Below are positions 58,126-64,000 of a DNA stretch of 64,000 bases, in pieces. The notes under the pieces were generated by a model. That model saw only the letters and a program-made list of their open reading frames with translations, searched no databases and was not told the origin of the DNA. Position 1 is the first letter of the stretch. Each line of letters opens with the position of its first letter. Source of the DNA: Streptomyces sp. DH24 (GTDB taxonomy: Bacteria; Actinomycetota; Actinomycetes; Streptomycetales; Streptomycetaceae). The DNA lies in assembly GCF_029813775.1 (NCBI RefSeq), contig NZ_JARVKW010000029.1, forward strand, positions 29,911 through 93,910, given 5' to 3'. Made by a program: the position numbers and the translations under genes.

Positions 58126-58506
58126 GTCGTGTCAAAAGTGCGGTGATGTAAGGCAGTTGCCGTGACCGCTGCGGAGCCGGCTGTGTCCTTGGACACGGTC
58201 GGCCTCCGCTGTTCATAACGTTTCGGCAGAGGAAACCGGTAGTGCGGCCACGCGTCGCGGTCATCCGGTATCACTGCGCTCACAAATTGCCTGCCTTTTG
58301 CCGCGCATCGCTCTTTATGCCCCTTTTATCTTGGCGTTGCATCAAGGGCTACGTCCCCCTTGCCATGTTTGGAAGACCGCAGGCCCCCGTGCTGGAATGC
58401 CTGAACTGCCCATTAGTCAAAGACGTACTCAACAGTCGATGGCGCCCTGGGCTCTGAGACACTGCGGCACAACGTAGGTGCCGACCGCCGAGAGGTTGTT
58501 GGTCGA
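58126..58506. promoter_or_regulatory. Region between the two conservons
   Basis: 381 bases without a gene. It starts with a terminator-like hairpin (58171-58209), then an A/T-richer stretch (about 58255-58435) that probably holds the second conservon promoter. No -35/-10 pair was assigned with confidence. Confidence 0.5.
58171..58209 (+). terminator. Terminator of the first conservon
   Basis: GCGGAGCCGGCTGTGTCC (58171-58188) pairs with the region 58191-58209, with a two-base loop, two imperfect pairs and one bulge. It lies 46 bases after the cvnD stop. Confidence 0.7.
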
Positions 58507-61500
58507 GTGAGGCGAAGCAAGAACAGTCCCGAGCCGTCGGCCCGGGGCAACTTCACCCCGCCGCCGCGCACAGCGGCGCCCGCTCCCGTGCCCGGTTCGG
58601 AACCGACGGTCGTTCCCACCCCGAGCGGCGGCCGCCTCTCCCCGCGCAACTGGCGCGTGGCGACCAGACTCAACGCGATCCTGCTCATACCCGTGCTGGT
58701 CGGCCTCGTCATGGGCGGCTTCCAGGTCAAGAGCTCCATCGACACCTGGCGGGACGCCGAGGACGCCAAGACCACCGCACGCCTCGTACAGGCCTCCCTC
58801 GTCTACGCCAACGCCCTCTACATCGAGCGTGACACCACGGCGGCCCCGCTGCTGAAGGGCAGCGCCCAGACCGCGGCGGACAAGAAGACCGTCGCGGCTC
58901 TGCGCAAGGACACGGACGAGGCGGCCGACGCCTTCGACCGGGCCGCGCAGAACATGCCGGACAAGGCCGGTCTGGAACGCCGTCTGAAGCTGTTCCGCGA
59001 GGTGGAGCCGAAGCTCCAGGCGCTGCGTGCCGCCGCCTACACCTCCAAGCTCAAGGGCGTGGCCACCGAGGAGGGCTACGTCCAGATCGCCCACCCCCTG
59101 ATGGAGTTCGCCAACGAGCTCGGTCTGGGCACCGGCAACATCACCTCCTACGGCCGTACCGTCTACGCGATCTCCCTGACCAAGGCGGCGCTGTCCCTCC
59201 AGCGCTCCATCGGCATGCACATGCTGGAGAAGCCGGGCCCCACCGACAGCCAGCTCGCCAGCCAGCGCGTCGCCCTCTCCTCCTACGCCTACCTCGAGCG
59301 CATCGCCGTCGAGGAGTACCTCGGCGGCGGCACCGAGGCGGACGCCGACAAGCTGGCGCGGGCCGAGGAGCAGCTCAAGAAGGACGGCGCGCGCCAGGCC
59401 GCGGAGGCCAAGCGGCAGAACCCGGACTACGTGCCGCCGCCCTCCGACCCGAAGACCATGGTCGGGGAGCTGGCCCGGCTGAGCACCACGGACGAGAGCG
59501 CGCGCGTCCAGCTCGCCCAGCGGGGCGTGTCGTCGGTGAACTGGTGGGCGGTCAACACCCTCAAGTTCGACGCCTACCGCCAGATCGAGAAGGACCTCGC
59601 CGACACCGCGGTGGCCGAGGCCTCCACGATCGCCGACGACGCCCAGCGCGACGCCTACATCACCGGCGCCGCCGTCGTGATCGCCCTGCTCGCCGCGTTC
59701 ATCCTGGCCGGCATGGTGGCCCGCCAGATGAGCCACTCGATGCGCCACCTGCGCAACGCCGCCTTCGGCATCGCCGAGCAGCGCCTGCCGATGCTGGTCG
59801 ACCAGCTCTCCCGCACCGACCCCGGCCGCGTCGACACCCGCGTCGCGCCCATCCCGATCAACTCCACGGACGAGATCGGCGAGGTCGCCCGCGCCTTCGA
59901 CCAGGTCCACCGCGAGGCCGTCCGGCTCGCCGCCGAGCAGGCCCTGCTGCGGGGCAACATCAACGCGATCTTCACCAACCTGTCGCGCCGCAACCAGTCG
60001 CTCATCGAGGGCCAGCTGACCCTCATCACCGACCTGGAGAACAACGAGGCCGACCCGGACCAGTTGGAGAACCTCTTCAAGCTGGACCACCTCGCGACCC
60101 GTATGCGCCGCAACGGCGAGAACCTCCTGGTCCTCGCCGGCGAGGAGCCCGGCCGCCGCTGGGACCAGCCGGTGCCGCTGGTGGACGTGCTGCGCGCCGC
60201 CTCCTCCGAGGTGGAGCAGTACGAGCGCATCGAGCTGTCCGGTGTCCCGGAGGCCGAGATCCACGGCCGTGCCGTGACCGACCTCGTGCACCTGCTCGCC
60301 GAGCTGCTGGAGAACGCCACGACGTTCTCCTCGCCGCAGACCAAGGTCCGCGTCACCGCGACCCGGCTGCCCGACGGCCGCGTGATGATCGAGATCCACG
60401 ACAAGGGCATCGGCCTGACCGCCGAGGACTTCGCCGACATCAACCACAAGCTGGCCAACCCGCCGACCGTGGACGCCGCGATCTCGCAGCGCATGGGCCT
60501 GTTCGTGGTCGGCCGACTGTCCGACCGGCACGGCATCCGCGTGCAGCTGCGACCCTCCGGCGAGCAGGCCGGCACGACCTCGCTCGTCATGCTGCCGGAC
60601 GCGATCACGCACGGCGGTGGCGGCGAGAGCCAGCCGGCCGCCGACGAGTTCACCGTCTCGCAGATCATCCCGGAGCAGAACTTCCACGGCGAGAACTTCA
60701 GCCAGCCGATGCGGACCGCCGCTGAGCTGGGCTTCGACGACAGCCGCTACTCCGACGTCCCCGACGACATCCGCGAGCTCGACCCCGTCGGCCGCTCCCT
60801 GATGCGCGAGGAGCGCCGCGCCGCCCTGGAACAGGGCCGCGACCAGGACGACCCGTCGAACGCCCACGAGGCCGCCGAACAGGCCCCGTACGCCGACGAG
60901 TTCGGCGGGCAGCAGCACGGCTACGACGACGGCCGCGGCGGCTACCCGCAGCAGACCGGCGGGTACGACCGGCAGCCGTCGTACGAGGAGCCGCAGCAGC
61001 CGTCGTACGACGACACGTACTACGCGCCGAACGGCGGCGTGCCGCAGCACGACGCCTACGGGGCGAACGGCGGCTACCCGCAGCAGGGCTATGCGGAGCC
61101 GGCCCAGGAGGGTGCCCGCGCCGCCGGCGGCGAGACGTACCCGGCCTACGAGGAGTCGTCGTACCAGGACGACTGGCCGCAGCAGAACGGCTACCAGAAC
61201 AGCTATCCGAACCAGTACTCTTCGGATGCCCCGGAAGCGGAGTCCGCGCAGGCCGGTGACGCAAGTGAGCCGGACCACGTAGGCTTCGACCGTCCGGGAC
61301 CGGCCCCTTCCGCCGTCCACGAGCTGACCGACGCCGGACTGCCCCGCCGCGGTTCCACCGCGAGCGGCACGGGCGGCACGCGGCAGGCGAACCAGGAGCC
61401 GCCGGCCCCGGCCGAGAGCAACGGTGACAGCGGCTGGCGGTCGGCGAACGACGAGCGCTGGCAGCAGGCCTCGCAGCTCCGGAAGCCCAAGGCGGGCGGG

Positions 61501-61722
61501 GTCACCTCCTCCGGCCTGCCGCGGCGGGTGCCCAGGGCCAACCTGGTCGAGGGCTCCGCCGACACCACCCCCCAGGGAGGCCCGCAGGTCTCCCGTGCCC
61601 CGGAGGATGTCCGGGGCAGGCTGAGCAACCTGCGCCGCGGTGTCCAGCGAGGCCGCAGCGCAGGCAGTGAAACGAACGGCCAGGGCTTCGGTCCTGACAG
61701 CACCTACAACCAGGAGCGTTAG
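58507..61722 (+). CDS. cvnA2: Conservon sensor-kinase-like protein CvnA (second conservon)
   Basis: A 1071-residue protein from a GTG (MRRSKNSPEPSARG). TM1 about 54-76, extracytoplasmic region, TM2 about 384-408 (AYITGAAVVIALLAAFILAG), HAMP-like linker, conserved NLSRRNQSLIEGQLTLITDLE and KLDHLATRMRRNGENLLVLAG, ATPase domain about 595-700 with ELLENATTF and EIHDKGIGLT. The C-terminal 370 residues are Tyr/Gln/Gly-rich and disordered, unlike the Gly/Pro-rich tail of the first CvnA. The cytoplasmic kinase-like core is highly similar to CvnA1, while sensor and tail diverge. Confidence 0.92.
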   Translation: MRRSKNSPEPSARGNFTPPPRTAAPAPVPGSEPTVVPTPSGGRLSPRNWRVATRLNAILLIPVLVGLVMGGFQVKSSIDTWRDAEDAKTTARLVQASLVYANALYIERDTTAAPLLKGSAQTAADKKTVAALRKDTDEAADAFDRAAQNMPDKAGLERRLKLFREVEPKLQALRAAAYTSKLKGVATEEGYVQIAHPLMEFANELGLGTGNITSYGRTVYAISLTKAALSLQRSIGMHMLEKPGPTDSQLASQRVALSSYAYLERIAVEEYLGGGTEADADKLARAEEQLKKDGARQAAEAKRQNPDYVPPPSDPKTMVGELARLSTTDESARVQLAQRGVSSVNWWAVNTLKFDAYRQIEKDLADTAVAEASTIADDAQRDAYITGAAVVIALLAAFILAGMVARQMSHSMRHLRNAAFGIAEQRLPMLVDQLSRTDPGRVDTRVAPIPINSTDEIGEVARAFDQVHREAVRLAAEQALLRGNINAIFTNLSRRNQSLIEGQLTLITDLENNEADPDQLENLFKLDHLATRMRRNGENLLVLAGEEPGRRWDQPVPLVDVLRAASSEVEQYERIELSGVPEAEIHGRAVTDLVHLLAELLENATTFSSPQTKVRVTATRLPDGRVMIEIHDKGIGLTAEDFADINHKLANPPTVDAAISQRMGLFVVGRLSDRHGIRVQLRPSGEQAGTTSLVMLPDAITHGGGGESQPAADEFTVSQIIPEQNFHGENFSQPMRTAAELGFDDSRYSDVPDDIRELDPVGRSLMREERRAALEQGRDQDDPSNAHEAAEQAPYADEFGGQQHGYDDGRGGYPQQTGGYDRQPSYEEPQQPSYDDTYYAPNGGVPQHDAYGANGGYPQQGYAEPAQEGARAAGGETYPAYEESSYQDDWPQQNGYQNSYPNQYSSDAPEAESAQAGDASEPDHVGFDRPGPAPSAVHELTDAGLPRRGSTASGTGGTRQANQEPPAPAESNGDSGWRSANDERWQQASQLRKPKAGGVTSSGLPRRVPRANLVEGSADTTPQGGPQVSRAPEDVRGRLSNLRRGVQRGRSAGSETNGQGFGPDSTYNQER

Positions 61723-61723
61723 T

Positions 61724-62146
61724 GTGAGCCCGATGAGCCAGGCGGCACAGAACCTGAACTGGTTGATCACCAACTTCGTGGACAACACCCCGGGGGTGTC
61801 CCACACGGTGGTGGTCTCCGCCGACGGACTCCTTCTGGCGATGTCCGAAGGCTTTCCCCGCGACCGCGCCGACCAGCTCGCGGCCGTCGCCTCCGGTCTG
61901 ACGTCTCTGACGGCAGGCGCTTCCCGCATCTTCGAGGGCGGCAGCGTGAACCAGACGGTTGTGGAGATGGAGCGGGGATTCCTCTTCATCATGTCCATTT
62001 CCGACGGTTCGTCGCTCGCGGTTCTCGCACACCCGGAGGCGGACATCGGCCTCATTGGGTACGAGATGGCACTTCTGGTGGACCGGGCCGGTACGGTCCT
62101 GACTCCGGACCTTCGTGCGGAGCTCCAAGGGAGCCTTCTCAACTAA
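61724..62146 (+). CDS. cvnB2: Conservon roadblock/LC7 protein CvnB (second conservon)
   Basis: A 140-residue roadblock protein starting at GTG, with AGGAG seven bases upstream. It differs from CvnB1 at only a handful of residues (for example FEGGSVNQ versus FDGGTVAQ, AHPEAD versus SHPECD). It starts one base after the cvnA2 stop. Confidence 0.93.
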   Translation: MSPMSQAAQNLNWLITNFVDNTPGVSHTVVVSADGLLLAMSEGFPRDRADQLAAVASGLTSLTAGASRIFEGGSVNQTVVEMERGFLFIMSISDGSSLAVLAHPEADIGLIGYEMALLVDRAGTVLTPDLRAELQGSLLN

Positions 62147-62240
62147 CAGACAGACGGTGCGTTTTGGCGTCCCGTGGCCGTAAGGTTTCGGGACGCGGCT
62201 ACCACAGCGATGGGTGCCAGGCACGTCGGAGGAGGAGAAA

Positions 62241-62813
62241 GTGGCAACACCCCCAGGCGGTTCGCCCTCGGGCAACTGGTCGTACGACCCTGCCCAGGGC
62301 CCGCACGACGGTTCCCAGAACCGGTACAACTTCCCCTCCACCCCGAGCCACCGGCAGCCGTACGCGCCACAGGGCCCCGGCCCGTCGCCGTACGACCAGC
62401 CGCCGGCGCCGCGCATCCAGCCCGTGCAGCCGCCGCGCCGCGCCCCCGAGCCGGCACCCGCCGGCGCGGCGAACAACCCTCTGGTGCGCCCGTACGCCAT
62501 GACGGGCGGCCGCACCAGGCCGCGTTACCAGCTCGCCATCGAGGCGCTGGTGCACACCACCGCGCAGCCGCACCAGATGCAGGGCCAGTTGCCCGAGCAT
62601 CAGCGGATCTGCAACCTCTGCCGAGAGATCAAGTCGGTGGCCGAGGTCTCGGCTCTCCTCACGATCCCCCTCGGCGTGGCCAGGATCCTCGTCGCCGACT
62701 TGGCGGAGGCGGGACTGGTCGCCATCCATCAGCCCGGCGGCGACGAGAACGCCGGCGGCCAGCCAGACGTGACACTGCTCGAAAGGGTGCTCAGTGGACT
62801 TCGCAAGCTCTAG
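62241..62813 (+). CDS. cvnC2: Conservon DUF742 protein CvnC (second conservon)
   Basis: A 190-residue DUF742 protein from GTG (GGAGGAGAAA upstream). The N-terminal 80 residues are Pro/Gln/Arg-rich, then the conserved PLVRPYAMTGGRTRPRYQLA core. Its last 20 bases encode the start of cvnD2 in another frame. Compared with the first conservon the C-terminal core is conserved and the N terminus is different. Confidence 0.92.
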   Translation: MATPPGGSPSGNWSYDPAQGPHDGSQNRYNFPSTPSHRQPYAPQGPGPSPYDQPPAPRIQPVQPPRRAPEPAPAGAANNPLVRPYAMTGGRTRPRYQLAIEALVHTTAQPHQMQGQLPEHQRICNLCREIKSVAEVSALLTIPLGVARILVADLAEAGLVAIHQPGGDENAGGQPDVTLLERVLSGLRKL

Positions 62814-63384
62814 CGGAGGGCCGGTTTCTCAGAGTCGCTCCACCACCTCCGCGAAGATCGTGGTGGCGGGCGGTTTCGGCGTGGGCAAGACCACGTTCGT
62901 CGGCGCCGTCTCGGAGATCAACCCGCTGCGCACGGAGGCCGTCATGACGTCTGCTTCGGCGGGCATCGACGACCTCACCCACACCGGGGACAAGACCACC
63001 ACCACGGTGGCCATGGACTTCGGCCGCATCACCCTGGACCAGGACCTGATCCTGTACCTGTTCGGCACCCCCGGTCAGGACCGTTTCTGGTTCATGTGGG
63101 ACGACCTGGTGCGCGGCGCCATCGGCGCGGTCGTTCTCGTCGACACGCGGAGGCTCGCCGACTGCTTCCCCGCCGTCGACTACTTCGAGAACAGCGGCCT
63201 GCCGTTCGTCATCGCCCTCAACGGGTTCGACGGCCAGCAGCCGTACAACCCCGACGAGGTCCGCGAGGCGCTCCAGATCGGCCCGGACACGCCGATCATC
63301 ACGACGGACGCGCGGCACCGTGCGGACGCGAAGTCGACCCTCATCACTCTCGTGGAGCACGCGCTCATGGCGCGCCTGCGGTAG
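62794..63384 (+). CDS. cvnD2: Conservon Ras-like GTPase CvnD (second conservon)
   Basis: A 196-residue GTPase with GGFGVGKTTFVGAVSE, FGTPGQDRF and NGFD motifs. Same start arrangement as cvnD1 (GTG inside cvnC, 20-base overlap). The N terminus has a 5-residue insertion (SGGPVSQSRS) relative to the first copy. Confidence 0.94.
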   Translation: MDFASSSGGPVSQSRSTTSAKIVVAGGFGVGKTTFVGAVSEINPLRTEAVMTSASAGIDDLTHTGDKTTTTVAMDFGRITLDQDLILYLFGTPGQDRFWFMWDDLVRGAIGAVVLVDTRRLADCFPAVDYFENSGLPFVIALNGFDGQQPYNPDEVREALQIGPDTPIITTDARHRADAKSTLITLVEHALMARLR

Positions 63385-63399
63385 TCGATCGCTTGTGGG

Positions 63400-63435
63400 A
63401 CAGCCCCCGGCGGCCATTGGGCTGCCGGGGGCTGT
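63400..63435 (+). terminator. Terminator of the second conservon
   Basis: ACAGCCCCCGGC (63400-63411) pairs perfectly with GCCGGGGGCTGT (63424-63435); 12-base loop; 15 bases after the cvnD2 stop. Confidence 0.82.
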
Positions 63436-63511
63436 GGTGTGCCGGTTGCGGGTGCTCCGGGGTGGATCGCGCGGTTCCTGGCGCCCTGGGGGTGGCCGTC
63501 CGCAGCGCGCT

Positions 63512-63562
63512 CTGAGGGTGTGCCGTCCGCGGCGCACCCCTGAAGGTGTGCCGTCCGCGGCG
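63512..63562. repeat. Two imperfect tandem copies, 28-bp period
   Basis: CTGAGGGTGTGCCGTCCGCG at 63512 recurs as CTGAAGGTGTGCCGTCCGCG at 63540 with one difference. A shorter partial copy (GGCCGTCCGCAGCGC) precedes them. No function is evident; it is a non-coding spacer. Confidence 0.7.
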
Positions 63563-63582
63563 TCGTCCGAAAGGCGCGCATG

Positions 63583-63618
63583 CGAAAAGAGGCCCTCCGT
63601 GCGGAGGGCCTCTTTTCG
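63583..63618. terminator. Bidirectional terminator between conservon and accE
   Basis: A 17-bp perfect inverted repeat (63583-63599 with 63602-63618) reads GAAAAGAGG...CCTCTTTTC, so each direction ends in a T-rich run. It would terminate accE/accB transcripts on the minus strand. Confidence 0.9.
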
Positions 63619-63627
63619 GTGGGTCGG

Positions 63628-63822
63628 TCAGCGCCAGCTGTGCGGTGCCCTGAAGCCGGGCTCGCGTTCCAGGCGGCGCCAGCCCGCGCGGGCACGGCCT
63701 CGGTGGGCCGGGGCCGTCTCGGTGGGGCGGGCTGCCGCGCGCGCCAGGAGGATGGCCGTGATGGCGGCGACTTCCTCGGGCTCGGCGTGGCCCTTCTCGA
63801 CGCGGATGTCAGGCGTGTCCAT
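63628..63822 (-). CDS. accE: Acyl-CoA carboxylase epsilon subunit AccE
   Basis: A 64-residue protein, MDTPDIRVEKGHAEPEEVAA and on, ending GWRRLEREPGFRAPHSWR. The N-terminal DIRVEKGHAEPEEVAAITAIL is the conserved epsilon-subunit motif of actinobacterial acyl-CoA carboxylases. These proteins stabilise and activate the beta subunit complex with the biotinylated alpha chain. It lies 57 bases after the beta-subunit gene, as in Streptomyces accB-accE. Acetyl- and propionyl-CoA carboxylation feeds fatty acid and polyketide synthesis. Confidence 0.9.
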   Translation of the reverse strand: MDTPDIRVEKGHAEPEEVAAITAILLARAAARPTETAPAHRGRARAGWRRLEREPGFRAPHSWR

Positions 63823-63879
63823 GGGTGTCAGTCTCCGTGAGAGAGAGGTCCGCGGGGTTGCCGCGGTGGGTCCGCCGGG

Positions 63880-64000
63880 TTACTGGGGCGGGTTGCCGTG
63901 CTTGCGGGAGGGCAGGTCGGCGTGTTTGGTCTGGAGCATGGCCAGGGAGCGGATGAGGACTTCGCGGGTTTCGGCGGGGTCGATGACGTCGTCGACGAGG
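63880..64000 (-). CDS. accB: Acyl-CoA carboxylase beta subunit, 3' end only
   Basis: About 40 codons at the right edge encode the C terminus of a carboxyltransferase beta subunit: the strand reads LPSRKHGNPPQ before the TAA stop, and the preceding VDDVIDPAETREVLIRSL matches the family. Full length lies outside the window. Confidence 0.9.
   Translation of the reverse strand, partial: LVDDVIDPAETREVLIRSLAMLQTKHADLPSRKHGNPPQ

Noticed and set aside
52740..58410. GTGCTGGAAT shared by both conservon upstream regions as a sigma-R-like promoter
   Set aside because: GGAAT occurs at both, but no GTT at 18-19 bases follows either copy; a ten-base match alone is weak.

Overview
The window is a high-GC actinobacterial chromosome segment, almost certainly Streptomyces. 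Supporting signs are strong G/C bias at third codon positions, many GTG starts, the nsdA, ndgR, hupS and glcP genes, the nsdA-amtB-glnK-glnD order, and two tandem conservons (cvnA-B-C-D). From memory, gene order follows the conserved core of the S. coelicolor chromosome between trmD and accB/accE. Several proteins differ from what I recall of S. coelicolor, so it is probably another species. I see no phage, insertion sequence, integrative element or CRISPR array.

Layout. 1-2.4 kb: trmD (cut by the left edge), rimM, khpA and rpsP (translation), then a SprT-like gene. 3-15.6 kb: a methyltransferase, ffh, the nitrogen operon amtB-glnK-glnD behind a GlnR-type site, nsdA, a small primase-polymerase-like gene, ftsY and the glucose permease gene glcP. 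15.8-29.8 kb: smc, a small coiled-coil gene, acyP, a secreted CAP protein, an HxlR regulator, mutM, and a long minus-strand run recG-rsmD-coaD-coiled-coil gene-yceD-rpmF-rnc. 29.9-34.8 kb: an Hsp90-like ATPase translationally coupled to a 982-residue TPR protein, the least expected insert. 34.8-47.2 kb: fakA-like, rpmB, thiL-thiD, an Lrp ligand-domain protein, plsC-gpsA-ddlA, cofC, hupS and leuC-leuD. 47.4-52.3 kb: ndgR, three tRNA-Glu and two tRNA-Gln genes, an HAD hydrolase, gltX, an FAH-family enzyme and a 62-residue repeat peptide. 52.9-63.4 kb: two tandem conservons. Right edge: accE and the 3' end of an acyl-CoA carboxylase beta-subunit gene.

How the genes work together. Both halves of the SRP pathway (Ffh, FtsY) are present. 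GlnR, AmtB, GlnK and GlnD form the ammonium uptake and sensing circuit. NdgR faces leuCD across a shared operator-like dyad. The tRNA-Glu/Gln cluster sits beside gltX, which fits a non-discriminating GluRS. Each conservon encodes a sensor-kinase-like membrane protein, a roadblock protein, a DUF742 protein and a small GTPase.

Most promising leads: the Hsp90-TPR pair; the small peptide with two A-N-P-x-R-T repeats and its unusual hairpins; a 12-bp palindrome found eight times in all three codon phases; a cluster of palindromes before glcP; a 24-bp perfect palindrome before rpmB; a 16-bp element shared by two unrelated promoter regions; and silent-site identity between the two cvnD genes that suggests gene conversion.
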